Source: Gammaproteobacteria bacterium
GTDB lineage: Bacteria > Pseudomonadota > Gammaproteobacteria > GCA-001735895
Assembly: GCA_029862005.1 (NCBI GenBank)
Contig: JAOTYD010000001.1
Span: forward strand, 124,001 to 188,000
Direction: 5' to 3'
Length of the DNA: 64,000 nucleotides
The position numbers and the translations under genes are program-made. The stretch's first letter is position 1. Every line of letters begins with the position of its first letter. Below are positions 26,928 through 37,794 of this stretch, piece after piece. The notes beneath the pieces were generated by a model that saw nothing but the letters and a program-made list of their open reading frames with translations, was not told the DNA's origin and made no database searches.

Positions 26928-27239
26928 ATGTACGCTGTCATCGCCACCGGCGGAAAACAGTACAAGGTAACCAAGGGTGAAACCCTGCGTGTCGAAAAGC
27001 TCGACGGCGAGGAAGGATCGACCGTCAAGCTCGACAAGGTATTGATGGTTGCCGACGGCGACAAGGTTTCCGTGGGAACCCCGACTCTAGACAAGGCATC
27101 CGTGACGGCAAAGATCATGGCACAGGGTCGTGGCGACAAGATCGAAATTATCAAATTCCGCCGCCGCAAGCATTCGCGTACCCAGGCAGGGCACCGTCAA
27201 AGCTATACTGAAATCGAAGTAACCGATATCAAGGCATAG
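26928..27239 (+). CDS. rplU: 50S ribosomal protein L21
   Basis: 103 residues, full length. The start [14 protein letters not shown] and the basic segment [16 protein letters not shown] are diagnostic of bL21. It is followed 10 bases later by rpmA and then a terminator. The rplU-rpmA-obgE order is widely conserved. Confidence 0.98.
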   Translation: MYAVIATGGKQYKVTKGETLRVEKLDGEEGSTVKLDKVLMVADGDKVSVGTPTLDKASVTAKIMAQGRGDKIEIIKFRRRKHSRTQAGHRQSYTEIEVTDIKA

Positions 27240-27249
27240 GTTCTAAAGC

Positions 27250-27504
27250 ATGGCACACAAGAAAGCAGCGGGCAGCACCCGCAACGGTCGCGATTCCGAA
27301 TCCAAACGGCTCGGCGTGAAGAAGTTCGGTGGTGAAGCAGTTATTCCGGGTAACATCCTGGTCCGTCAGCGTGGCACCAAGTTTCATCCTGGTATCAATG
27401 TCGGTTGTGGCAAGGACCATACCCTGTATGCAAAGGCAGAAGGCAAGGTCGAATTCAGGGTCAAGGGGCCGCGCAACCGCACTTTCGTCAGTGTGGTGAG
27501 CTAG
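27250..27504 (+). CDS. rpmA: 50S ribosomal protein L27
   Basis: 84 residues, full length. The N-terminus [16 protein letters not shown] reaches the peptidyl-transferase centre in bL27, and [15 protein letters not shown] is conserved. No N-terminal cleavage extension of the Firmicutes type is present. An intrinsic terminator follows 28 bases after the stop. Confidence 0.98.
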   Translation: MAHKKAAGSTRNGRDSESKRLGVKKFGGEAVIPGNILVRQRGTKFHPGINVGCGKDHTLYAKAEGKVEFRVKGPRNRTFVSVVS

Positions 27505-27522
27505 CCGGAATCCTGGTCCTAA

Positions 27523-29701
<2,179 letters not shown>

Positions 29702-29704
29702 TCA

Positions 29705-30238
29705 ATGAAAAAAGTTATCGCTTTTGGTGCCAGTAACAGCAGTCGTTCGATCAATAAAAAACTGGTGACCTATGCCATTTCGTTACTCGACGATGTCGAC
29801 GTGGAAGTGCTCGATTTGAACGATTACGAAATGCCGTTATTCAGCGTCGATCGTGAAGACGTATTGGGTCAGCCGGATCTGGCGAAGGCGTTTTTACAGA
29901 AGATTGCTGACTGCGATGGGCTCATTATTTCCTTTGCCGAGAACAACGGTACCTACAGTGCCGCCTACAAGAACCTCTATGACTGGGTTTCACGCATACA
30001 GCCCAAGGTTTACCGGGACAAGCCGATGGTGCTGCTGTCTACTTCACCGGGTGGTCGTGGCGGTAAATCGGTGCTCGAGCTGGCCTTGAGTCAGATACCC
30101 CGCTTCGGTGGACTGGTAAAGGCGAGTGTTGCGGTGCCCTCGTTCGGAGAAAATTTCGATATCGAGGCGGGTGTAATCACCAACGACGAAATTGCAGGGC
30201 AGATTCACGCGGCGATTAGCCGACTTTTTGCAGAATGA
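29705..30238 (+). CDS. NAD(P)H-dependent FMN reductase family protein
   Basis: 177 residues with a flavodoxin-like fold. It has an FMN phosphate loop (GASNSSRSINKKL), the segment FAENNGTYSAAYKNLYDW, and a glycine-rich loop (STSPGGRGG). Such enzymes reduce FMN, quinones or chromate-like acceptors. It lies three bases after proB and overlaps the dioxygenase gene by four bases, so it may supply electrons or simply be cotranscribed. The specific substrate is unknown. Confidence 0.87.
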   Translation: MKKVIAFGASNSSRSINKKLVTYAISLLDDVDVEVLDLNDYEMPLFSVDREDVLGQPDLAKAFLQKIADCDGLIISFAENNGTYSAAYKNLYDWVSRIQPKVYRDKPMVLLSTSPGGRGGKSVLELALSQIPRFGGLVKASVAVPSFGENFDIEAGVITNDEIAGQIHAAISRLFAE

Positions 30239-31035
30239 GTAACGGCACCACCATTCTCTATATTCCGCACGGCGGGGGACCGTTACCGTTACTCGATGAT
30301 CCAGGTCACGCCAATCTGGAGCGATTTCTGCGCACCCACCCGGCAGCCATCGGTACACCTGATGCCATCGTTGTCATCAGCGCGCACTGGGAAGAGACCG
30401 TAATTGCGATTACCGCTGCATCAAAGCCGGAATTGTTGTTCGACTATCACGGATTTCCTGCCGAAACCTACGAGTACCAGTACCCGGCGCCCGGTCATCC
30501 CGAGCTTGCCGAACGGATTCAGGGATTATTGCGGCGGGCGGGAATTGATTCGCGTCTCGATCATCAGCGTGGTTTCGACCACGGCATGTTTGTACCGTTA
30601 TTGCTGATGTATCCCGAGGCCAATATTCCGTGTATCCAGGTCTCACTTGCCGCGAGTCTCGATGCGGCCGAGCATGTCGGTATCGGCAAGGCACTGGCAG
30701 CATTGAAAACTGAAAATCTGCTGGTTCTGGGTTCCGGATTTTCGTTTCATAACATGAAGGCCTTGATGAGCAAGCGCGATGACTCTATTGACCCGCGTAA
30801 CCAGGAATTTGAAAACTGGCTGGCCGAAACCTGCAGCGCTCCCGACCTGTCCGCTGGCGAGCGGGAGCAGCGTCTGATTGATTGGGAATCGGCACCGCAT
30901 GCGCGCTACTGTCATCCGCGCGAGGAACATTTGTTGCCATTACAGGTATGCTATGGCATCGGTCAGGGTGCGGCGAAGCGGGTTTTCCAGGAGCCGGTCG
31001 CCGGATTTATCGCCAGCGCCTACCAGTGGGATTAA
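30235..31035 (+). CDS. DODA-type extradiol aromatic ring-opening dioxygenase (YgiD-like)
   Basis: 266 residues, LigB superfamily. Iron/zinc ligands can be seen in YIPHGGGP, ISAHWEE and DHQRGFDHGMFVPLLLMYP, with a C-terminal HPREEHLLPL. The family opens catechol-type rings (4,5-DOPA dioxygenase in E. coli YgiD and plants). The physiological substrate here is unknown. Its start overlaps the FMN reductase stop, and it is convergent with the DMT exporter gene with a four-base overlap of stops. Confidence 0.88.
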   Translation: MSNGTTILYIPHGGGPLPLLDDPGHANLERFLRTHPAAIGTPDAIVVISAHWEETVIAITAASKPELLFDYHGFPAETYEYQYPAPGHPELAERIQGLLRRAGIDSRLDHQRGFDHGMFVPLLLMYPEANIPCIQVSLAASLDAAEHVGIGKALAALKTENLLVLGSGFSFHNMKALMSKRDDSIDPRNQEFENWLAETCSAPDLSAGEREQRLIDWESAPHARYCHPREEHLLPLQVCYGIGQGAAKRVFQEPVAGFIASAYQWD

Positions 31036-32030
31036 TTCGGATTCTGCTGCGGCAATTCGGCAGCCTGAACCGGTAACAGCACGGTTTCGTTGTGCTCGAT
31101 CTGGCGCTCGCGGTACCAGATGTAAAGACTGCTGGAGATCAGCACGAGAATGCCGATAACCGTCGTTGATCCCGGCACTTCGTCCCAGAACAGGTACCCA
31201 AAGACTACGGCCCAGACGATGTAGGTGAATTCAAAGGGCGCGATTGCACTCGCCTCCGATGAGCAATAGGCACGGGACAGGCAGTAAAATCCGACCGCGG
31301 CTATTACTCCGATTACCAGCATTAACATGAAATCGACATCAGTCGGCATGACCCATTCTCGTCCAAAAAAAGCCAGCGAGGGATGGCTCGACGGAATCGA
31401 CATAATCCCGCTGACCAGCAGCAGGCTCAGGATTCCGCTGGCAATGGAAAAAACCAGTATCGCGTTGAAGGCGATGGTCATGGGGTGGTCGTGGTTGCCG
31501 AGAAAACGAGTGAGGATGGTTTGCGAGGCGTAAGTTATGGCTGCGGTAAACGCGAAAACGACCGCGAGTGAATTGAATTCACCGCGCGGTGATAAAATTA
31601 TCAGCACGCCAACAAAACCGACCACGACTGCGCTCCAACGCCGCAAGCCGACTTTTTCACCGAGTATCAGCGCCGACATCGCGGTGACAAACAGGGGCAT
31701 CGTAAACGTTATCGAAACCACCTCGGCCAATGGCATCGCCGCAACCGCGAGGTAGTAGGTGGTGTAGGAACTGAACCCGAGCAAACCTCTTGCCACCATT
31801 AAACCCGGGCGACGCGATTTCAGCGTAATGGTTTCACGCGCGAGCTTGATCATTAACAGCAACAGGCCGAGCGCGATCATCCCGCGCACGAAAACGATTT
31901 GCAAGACCGAGTAATGATCACTGAAGTACTTGATGATGATGTCCTGAATTGAAAACAGGAACAGCCCGACAACCAGGACAATGGCTGCATTGGTCGCATT
32001 GGGGACGGCAATTGCCGGATTGGCGCTCAT
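31032..32030 (-). CDS. EamA/DMT-superfamily transporter
   Basis: 332 residues with about ten membrane segments arranged as two EamA repeats. The second repeat ends in PFEFTYIVWAVVFGYLFWDEVPGS, a typical DMT signature. Substrates of this family range from amino acids to metabolites and cannot be assigned. It is divergent from a LysR-type regulator across a 118-base gap containing a LysR-like box, so that regulator probably controls it. Confidence 0.88.
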   Translation of the reverse strand: MSANPAIAVPNATNAAIVLVVGLFLFSIQDIIIKYFSDHYSVLQIVFVRGMIALGLLLLMIKLARETITLKSRRPGLMVARGLLGFSSYTTYYLAVAAMPLAEVVSITFTMPLFVTAMSALILGEKVGLRRWSAVVVGFVGVLIILSPRGEFNSLAVVFAFTAAITYASQTILTRFLGNHDHPMTIAFNAILVFSIASGILSLLLVSGIMSIPSSHPSLAFFGREWVMPTDVDFMLMLVIGVIAAVGFYCLSRAYCSSEASAIAPFEFTYIVWAVVFGYLFWDEVPGSTTVIGILVLISSSLYIWYRERQIEHNETVLLPVQAAELPQQNPN

Positions 32031-32108
32031 ACTATTCCGCGGATTCGATTTGACGAAGTAGTCTAGTGGCTCGAGAGTATTTGAAAAGTGAATTTTTATG
32101 GTTAGTAT

Positions 32109-32125
32109 TATCGATAAATTCGATA
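32109..32125. promoter_or_regulatory. Candidate LysR operator between the DMT exporter and its regulator
   Basis: Inverted repeat TATCGA-TAAAT-TCGATA, which contains a T-N11-A core (T at 32111, A at 32123) as bound by LysR-type regulators. It lies 24 bases upstream of the regulator start in the divergent gap. Confidence 0.6.
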
Positions 32126-32148
32126 GCCCTTAACATTAGGAGTCGCGC

Positions 32149-33009
32149 TTGAAAATCGATCACATTCGCACTTTCCTCGAGATCTCGGATTGCGGAAATT
32201 TTAATCGCGCTGCCGAGAATCTGCACGTCACGCAGTCCACCGTCAGCGCCCGCGTCAAGGCCATGGAAGAGCGATTTGGCAGAACGCTGTTTACACGGGG
32301 TCATTCCGGGGTTGAACTGACTTCTGCCGGTCAGCATTTTCGCGAGTATGCACTCAATATTCAGCGACTCTGGCAGCAGGCGCAGCAGCGGGTATCGCTG
32401 CCCGAAAATTTCAGCCATGGCATTGGTCTCGGGTCCCAGGTCAGCCTGTGGGATAGCCTGATACTGCGGTGGATACCGTGGATGCGGCAAAACGCCAACG
32501 ATATCGCGATTCATGTCGAAGCCGACTACTCACCGAGCCTGATGCGCCAACTCTCCGACGGACTGCTGGATATTGGCGTCATGTATAACCCGCGTCAGAC
32601 CCCCGGACTCGTAGTCGAGGATCTGCTCGAGGAAACCCTGTTGCTGGTAGCAACGAATCCGCGCGAAATGGTGGATGGCTGGGTCGAGGACTACGTTTTC
32701 GTTGACTGGGGTGAAGAGTTCCGTCGCCTTCACGGCGAGGCCTTCCCCGATATGGACACGCCCGCGATTTCGGTGGGGCTTGGTTCGCTCGGGCTCGAGT
32801 ATATAAGGCAAAACGGTGGCTCGGGTTACTTCCCGATGCGCGTGGTGCAGCCGTTTATCGATACAAAGGAACTATTCCTGGTGCAGGGTGCGCCCGAGAT
32901 GAAGCGCCCGGCCTACATGGTTTACCCAGAAGTGGCACGTTTCCAGGAAACCCTCGACCTGGCCTTAGCCGGGTTACGCGAGATCGCGAGCCAATGGGAA
33001 GCTGGGTGA
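32149..33009 (+). CDS. LysR family transcriptional regulator
   Basis: 286 residues. The winged-helix domain (HIRTFLEISDCGNFNRAAENLHVTQ...STVSARVKAME) is at residues 3-60 and an effector domain follows. The start is TTG at 32149, supported by an AGGAG ribosome-binding site 6-10 bases upstream and the absence of a better ATG. It is divergent to the DMT exporter. The effector is unknown. Confidence 0.9.
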   Translation: MKIDHIRTFLEISDCGNFNRAAENLHVTQSTVSARVKAMEERFGRTLFTRGHSGVELTSAGQHFREYALNIQRLWQQAQQRVSLPENFSHGIGLGSQVSLWDSLILRWIPWMRQNANDIAIHVEADYSPSLMRQLSDGLLDIGVMYNPRQTPGLVVEDLLEETLLLVATNPREMVDGWVEDYVFVDWGEEFRRLHGEAFPDMDTPAISVGLGSLGLEYIRQNGGSGYFPMRVVQPFIDTKELFLVQGAPEMKRPAYMVYPEVARFQETLDLALAGLREIASQWEAG

Positions 33010-33092
33010 GGGGGAATCTAAAAAATACAGCTTGATCGTAAGATTCCGGCGGTCCGATGCATCGGTAACCCTCGCGGGTTTCCGGGATGATT

Positions 33093-33120
33093 AGAGATGG
33101 AGCCTTAAGTCTCCATCTCT
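33093..33120. other. Hairpin across the rubredoxin stop codon
   Basis: A perfect 10-bp stem (AGAGATGGAG at 33093-33102, CTCCATCTCT at 33111-33120) with loop CCTTAAGT contains the rubredoxin stop codon in its loop. There is no T-tract on either side, so it may stabilise the mRNA end or terminate weakly between the convergent LysR and rubredoxin genes. Confidence 0.6.
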
Positions 33121-33275
33121 ATCATTTCGAAATCGTCCTTGCCCATACCACAGTCCGGGCATATCCAGTCATCGGGAACATCATCCCAGCGCGTACCGGG
33201 AGCTATACCGTCTTCTGGCCAGCCCTCGCCCTCGTCATAGATAAACCCGCACACGATGCATTCCCAGCGCTTCAT
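33105..33275 (-). CDS. Rubredoxin
   Basis: A 56-residue gene that begins [16 protein letters not shown]. It carries both rubredoxin iron knuckles: CIVCG near residues 6-10 and CPDCG near 40-44. The aromatic and proline residues of the family are present ([18 protein letters not shown]). It is a small cytoplasmic one-electron carrier. The stop codon lies in a hairpin loop. It lies 10 bases downstream of the gamma carbonic anhydrase gene on the same strand and is probably cotranscribed with it. Its redox partner is not evident. Confidence 0.95.
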   Translation of the reverse strand: MKRWECIVCGFIYDEGEGWPEDGIAPGTRWDDVPDDWICPDCGMGKDDFEMIEMET

Positions 33276-33285
33276 CGAACAAACC

Positions 33286-33804
33286 TCAGTAATTTTCAGT
33301 TAGCAGCCTGTAGTGCTCGGCGACGTAAGACAGATACTCGATTTCACGCTCGCTGAGTTCCCGTTTACGTGTTACCGGATTACCGAGGTAAAGAAATCCG
33401 GATTCGAGAACCTTGCCCGGCGGCACCAGGCTGCCGGAGCCGATCATGACGCGGTCTTCGATTACCGCGTTATCGACGATAATCGAACCCATGCCGACCA
33501 GGCACTGGTTGCCTATTCGGCAGCCGTGCAAAAGGACCTTGTGCCCGATCGTAACCTCGTTGCCGATATGTAATTCGGCACCATCGGGACTGTATTCACC
33601 GTGGTGGGTAACATGCAGCACGCTACCATCCTGGATATTGGTGTTATTACCGATACGGATTTTATTGATATCTCCCCGGATCACGGTCAACGGCCAAACC
33701 GAGCAGTTTTCACCGATTACGACATCCCCGATGACAACCGCGGTTTCATCGATATAGCTGTTTGCTCCAATAGTCGGGGTCGTATCCTTGAAACTGCGAA
33801 TCAT
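33286..33804 (-). CDS. Gamma carbonic anhydrase family protein (YrdA-like)
   Basis: 172 residues from ATG 33804 ([19 protein letters not shown]). A longer frame upstream would overlap ubiA and adds unrelated sequence. The left-handed beta-helix hexapeptides are obvious ([16 protein letters not shown]), and the metal-binding histidines appear in LHVTHHGEY and [10 protein letters not shown]. Many family members lack proven carbonic anhydrase activity. It is divergent to ubiA and probably cotranscribed with rubredoxin. Confidence 0.93.
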   Translation of the reverse strand: MIRSFKDTTPTIGANSYIDETAVVIGDVVIGENCSVWPLTVIRGDINKIRIGNNTNIQDGSVLHVTHHGEYSPDGAELHIGNEVTIGHKVLLHGCRIGNQCLVGMGSIIVDNAVIEDRVMIGSGSLVPPGKVLESGFLYLGNPVTRKRELSEREIEYLSYVAEHYRLLTENY

Positions 33805-33865
33805 TGTTTCGCCCTGCTGAAAGAAACGCGTATAGTAACGATTTTTTCGCGACACGCATCGATTT

Positions 33866-34768
33866 TTGGTGAAAATTAAAGGGCTGACAATACCTGACCT
33901 GCCGCCCGCGCTTGGCACACGGCTAAGCCTCTACGCCCAGTTAATACGCTTTGAAAAACCCATTGGATTTTACCTGGTGCTGTGGCCGACGCTGTGGGCG
34001 CTTGCAGTGGCTGGTCAAGGCTCACCGGATGGCTGGATTCTGTTCGTGTTTGTATTCGGGTGTTTTCTGATGCGCTCGGCGGGCTGCGCGATCAATGACT
34101 TCGCCGACCGTGATTTTGATCGCCACGTGAAACGCACCCGGGAACGTCCGTTAACCAGCAGGAAAATCACACCAAAAGAGGTGCTTGCGGTATTCACTGT
34201 ACTGGCCCTGGTTGCCTTTCTGCTGGTATTGAGCCTGAACCGGCTAACGATACTGCTTTCCTTCGGGGGAATTCTGCTAGCCGTGAGTTATCCTTTCATG
34301 AAGCGTTTACATTACTTGCCCCAGGTCCACCTGGGGGCCGCCTTTGGCTGGGCGATTCCAATGGCCTTCGCGGCGCAAACCGGGGCGGTGCCGAAGGAGG
34401 CGTGGCTGTTGTTCGTGGCGAACATCGTATGGGCCGTTGCTTACGATACGATGTACAGCATGGTGGATCGCGAAGATGACCTGAAACTTGGTGTCAAGTC
34501 GACGGCGATCCTGTTTGGCGCGTATGACCGCTCCATGACGGCCATTTTTCAACTGTTATTTTTACTGGCCCTGGTGCTGGTCGGTATGGAGCTCGAATTT
34601 AACCTGGTTTACTACCTGGGGCTCGGCGTCGCAACACTGTTCATGGCTTACGAACAATTCCTGATAGCCGATCGGGCACCGGCACATTATTTTTCTGCTT
34701 TTCTGCACAACCACTGGGTCGGCGCTGCGGTTTTCGCCGGCATCATGGGGCACTATTACTCGCTTTAG
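33866..34768 (+). CDS. ubiA: 4-hydroxybenzoate polyprenyltransferase
   Basis: 300 residues with eight to nine membrane segments. The two aspartate-rich prenyl diphosphate/Mg sites are NDFADRDFDRHVKRT and DTMYSMVDREDDLKLG. It attaches the polyprenyl tail (made by IspB, 21.3 kb) to 4-hydroxybenzoate in ubiquinone synthesis. The start is TTG 33866 or the adjacent GTG 33869, with no ATG at a suitable place. No ubiC is next to it. Confidence 0.95.
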   Translation: MVKIKGLTIPDLPPALGTRLSLYAQLIRFEKPIGFYLVLWPTLWALAVAGQGSPDGWILFVFVFGCFLMRSAGCAINDFADRDFDRHVKRTRERPLTSRKITPKEVLAVFTVLALVAFLLVLSLNRLTILLSFGGILLAVSYPFMKRLHYLPQVHLGAAFGWAIPMAFAAQTGAVPKEAWLLFVANIVWAVAYDTMYSMVDREDDLKLGVKSTAILFGAYDRSMTAIFQLLFLLALVLVGMELEFNLVYYLGLGVATLFMAYEQFLIADRAPAHYFSAFLHNHWVGAAVFAGIMGHYYSL

Positions 34769-34780
34769 GCCGTTGGAAGC

Positions 34781-35221
34781 TTAGCCGGTTGAGGCGATGA
34801 GCTCCGAGAGTTCCGCGGCCAGCGATTTGATCCGGTCAGCGTCCTGCTCGTCAAACGCTCCGTCACGCTGGGCCATGCTGCTGAAATCGACGCAGCCCCA
34901 GGGCTTGCCGTTGACAAGGATTGGCGCACCGATATAGCACTCGATGGGTAGCGACCGATATAGAGGATGGTGTGTTGTCTTTGCCGAGTTGTCGATATGG
35001 TTTTTGACAACGGGTAGCTGATTTTCAAATACTTCTCGACTGAAGGTCTCGCCAAGCGCGTATATTTCTCCGGGTATGTAAGCGCCCGAGTTGGACTGCA
35101 CCGCGAAGATTTCGTAATTATTATTATCGATTCGTGCGACTACCCCGAGCGTCGTCGATAGTTCACGGTTGCCTTTTGCTAACAGGCTGTTGACACGATC
35201 CTTGAATTGAGTGTTCTGCAT
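34781..35221 (-). CDS. GAF-domain protein
   Basis: 146 residues consisting of one GAF domain: LGVVARIDNNNYEIFAVQSN, then YIGAPILVNGKPWGCVDFSS and a helical end (DRIKSLAAELSELI). GAF domains bind small ligands or sense redox state. No output domain is fused, so it may act through a partner. It is convergent with ubiA. An AT-rich 250-base region lies upstream. Confidence 0.85.
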   Translation of the reverse strand: MQNTQFKDRVNSLLAKGNRELSTTLGVVARIDNNNYEIFAVQSNSGAYIPGEIYALGETFSREVFENQLPVVKNHIDNSAKTTHHPLYRSLPIECYIGAPILVNGKPWGCVDFSSMAQRDGAFDEQDADRIKSLAAELSELIASTG

Positions 35222-35470
35222 TAAGACGACAGTTTCCGGGGGCTGAACAACCTATATTAGTAGTCAGTCCGGCTAACACTAATTGTAAAATTCTATTCAC
35301 GAAATTGGGTAAACGGCATGTATTTGGGTGCAAATGGCACCTTTTATTGGCATGGTTAATAAATACTTATGGGAGATTCTTGATGTTGATTGATAAATGT
35401 AATCCAACCCGGGACAGGTTATGCGATTAAATTATTAATTTTTAAATATTGTAAGGGCATTTAGTGTTCT

Positions 35471-36382
35471 CTAGAGTTCGATGACCGGACCAATTTGTTG
35501 CACCAGCCAGTCACGAAAGCGTACCACGTTGACATCATTTTCCAGGTTTTCGCGGCATATACAGTAGTATCCCAGATCGGTCTTGAGTGACTGTTTTATC
35601 GGACGCACCAATCGGTTGGTTGCGACGAGCTCGTCCACCAGGTATCCCCAGCCCAGTGCTACACCATGTCCGGCGCAGGCAGCGTCGATGACCAGCGGGT
35701 AACTGTTTAGTTGCAGGTTACGATTGCCAAGCGGTTGATCGATATTGTTGCCTCCGAACCATAAACGCCAGTTCATCCAGTTCCAGTGGCTGTCGGCAAG
35801 ATCGATCAACTGCGTCTGCAGCAGCCAGCTTACCCAGTCCTGTTGTGCTAGCTCGTAGTCAAACCCGGGACTGCATATCGGAAATACTTCCTCGTCGAAC
35901 AGCTTTACGCTTTGAAACCCTGGCCACAGGCCGTCACCGTGCAAAACGGCCACTTGTACCTCGCTGCCGAGGCTCTCGTTGTAGTCATCTGAGGCGATAA
36001 TGCGTAGCGTAACCGCCGGCATCAATTGCCGCAGTTGCGTGAGTCGTGGGCTTAACCATTGCGTGGCGAAGGACTGGTCGCAGCCGATGACCAGTTGCTG
36101 CGCGAATTCGACATTCTGGATATCCATCGTCGCACCGGCGAGTTGCTTCAGTATCGCGACCACTGTGTGCTGGTATTCACGCCCCTCGTTGGTTAATTGC
36201 ACCGCACGATGCGAACGCGTGAACAGCTTGACCTGTAAACTGTCCTCGAGGCTTCGAATCTGCTGACTGATCGCGGCCTGTGATAAATGTAACTCCTCGG
36301 CGGCCCGCGTGAAGCTGAGCAGGCGTGCAGCTGCTTCGAAAGCAATCAACGGGTCAAGCGGTGGCAGGCGATTTTTTAACAT
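35471..36382 (-). CDS. LysR family regulator (GcvA-like) divergent to the Rieske oxygenase
   Basis: 303 residues. The N-terminal helix-turn-helix (LIAFEAAARLLSFTRAAEEL, HLSQAAISQQIRSLE) and the effector domain with WLSPRLTQL resemble the GcvA subgroup. Divergent placement 108 bases from the Rieske oxygenase gene, with an inverted repeat between them, suggests that it controls that gene. GcvA-type regulators often respond to amino acids, which fits a methylated-amine substrate, but the effector is unproven. Confidence 0.88.
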   Translation of the reverse strand: MLKNRLPPLDPLIAFEAAARLLSFTRAAEELHLSQAAISQQIRSLEDSLQVKLFTRSHRAVQLTNEGREYQHTVVAILKQLAGATMDIQNVEFAQQLVIGCDQSFATQWLSPRLTQLRQLMPAVTLRIIASDDYNESLGSEVQVAVLHGDGLWPGFQSVKLFDEEVFPICSPGFDYELAQQDWVSWLLQTQLIDLADSHWNWMNWRLWFGGNNIDQPLGNRNLQLNSYPLVIDAACAGHGVALGWGYLVDELVATNRLVRPIKQSLKTDLGYYCICRENLENDVNVVRFRDWLVQQIGPVIEL

Positions 36383-36389
36383 CGATCAA

Positions 36390-36411
36390 TAAGATTTCAT
36401 TATCCATCTTA
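36390..36411. promoter_or_regulatory. Candidate LysR operator upstream of the Rieske oxygenase
   Basis: Inverted repeat TAAGAT-N10-ATCTTA in the divergent gap, close to the regulator's start. It is in a very AT-rich stretch. The size fits a LysR recognition site. Confidence 0.5.
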
Positions 36412-36490
36412 ATAAATATTGACCATTTGAACCAGCTTATTCATTAGTTTAAATTATAGAATTCGAAAGAATCGTATCCCGGAGACAGAC

Positions 36491-37630
36491 ATGAGTGTTA
36501 CTGCCCTGAAAAAGCGAGTCGACGATCTGCCGTTTAATCGCAATCCCGAAAAGTCTTTCACGATAGCGGCGCGTTATTACCTCGACGACACGGTGATGGA
36601 ACAGGAAAAGGAAGCTGTTTTCTATCGCAATTGGTGGTATGCCGGACACCAGAGTCAGTTGGTGGAATCGGGTTGTTACCTGACGGTACAGGTTTGTGAT
36701 CAGAACATTATCGTTATCCGTGATCGCAACGGTGAACTCAATGCGTATTTCAACGTGTGTCAGCATCGCGGTCACGAGTTGTTGACCGGCAGCGGCAAGG
36801 TGCGCACGATTACCTGCCCGTATCATGCCTGGTCCTATGGTCTCGATGGCGAACTCAAGGTCGCGCGTAATACCGAGAAGATGATCGATTTTGACAAATG
36901 CCAGTTTGCGCTGAAACCGGTGCAGGTCGAAGTATTTTGCGGACTGGTATTTGTCAATCTCGATCTTGATGCTGCCCCGCTTAAGCAACAGGCGGCGGAT
37001 CTGGAAACCGAAATTCGTGCATTTTGTCCACGCGTCGATGAGGTTGTCTTTGCGCAACGTGACCGGTTCGAAGTTGCGAGCAACTGGAAGGTACTGGTCG
37101 ATAATTTCCTCGAATGCTATCACTGCCATCCGGCGCACAAGGATTTTGTAAACCTGGTCGATATGAAGAGCTATACCACCACGGTGCACGATATCTACTC
37201 GAGCCATGTGTCCGATGCTGCCGCCACGACAGAGAGCAGCGCCTATCACTTCGAAAAAGGTGAGGTCGATTTTGGCTATGCCGGATTTTTCTTATGGCCT
37301 AACCAGACGATCTGGATCTACCCGGGTGAACCCAATATTTCGGTCTTGCAAATGATACCGGACGGGGTCGGACGCACCATCGAATACCAGGACTGGTACC
37401 TGCCGAATCCACAACCGAGCCAGCAGCAACTCGATGCGATGGACTACCAGCGCGACGTATTGCAACCTGAAGACGTTGGTCTTTGTGAAAGTGTTTACCG
37501 GGGATTGCAATCGAAAGGCTATAACCAGGGGCGCTTCGTGGTGGATCCCGAGCGCAGTGAATTATCCGAGCACGCGGTGCATCATTTCCAGCAGCTTTAC
37601 CTCGAAGCGATGGGTGTCAGCCTGGATTAG
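36491..37630 (+). CDS. Rieske non-haem iron oxygenase alpha subunit (GbcA/CntA-like)
   Basis: 379 residues. The Rieske [2Fe-2S] ligands are C90-x-H92 and C109-x2-H112 (CQHRGHE, CPYHAW). The mononuclear iron site lies in NFLECYHCHPAH with the usual Asp/His pattern. Length and arrangement resemble the monooxygenase group that demethylates or cleaves quaternary amines (glycine betaine, carnitine, stachydrine). The reductase partner is not adjacent. The context of betaine-type genes favours a methylated amine substrate; the exact one is not known. Confidence 0.87.
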   Translation: MSVTALKKRVDDLPFNRNPEKSFTIAARYYLDDTVMEQEKEAVFYRNWWYAGHQSQLVESGCYLTVQVCDQNIIVIRDRNGELNAYFNVCQHRGHELLTGSGKVRTITCPYHAWSYGLDGELKVARNTEKMIDFDKCQFALKPVQVEVFCGLVFVNLDLDAAPLKQQAADLETEIRAFCPRVDEVVFAQRDRFEVASNWKVLVDNFLECYHCHPAHKDFVNLVDMKSYTTTVHDIYSSHVSDAAATTESSAYHFEKGEVDFGYAGFFLWPNQTIWIYPGEPNISVLQMIPDGVGRTIEYQDWYLPNPQPSQQQLDAMDYQRDVLQPEDVGLCESVYRGLQSKGYNQGRFVVDPERSELSEHAVHHFQQLYLEAMGVSLD

Positions 37631-37692
37631 TCCGCCATTCGCCATCCCACGCAGGGCTGAGACGCCGAGCAAGTCCCTCCCAGCTTAGTCAT

Positions 37693-37718
37693 GTCATCCC
37701 GCGGTTTAACCGCGGGAT
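37693..37718. repeat. Family C palindromic repeat, copy C2
   Basis: TGTCATCCCGCGGTTT followed by the complementary half makes an 11-bp perfect stem, ATCCCGCGGTT (37696-37706) with AACCGCGGGAT (37708-37718). It shares its first 16 bases, apart from two, with C1 at about 20176. It lies after the Rieske gene and could end its transcript. Confidence 0.65.
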
Positions 37719-37794
37719 CCAGGCTAAACTCTTCCATGAAGTTATCTTAACAAGCCCGTTTGCAATGGTTGGTGAGCGGCGTAACATTGACTGA

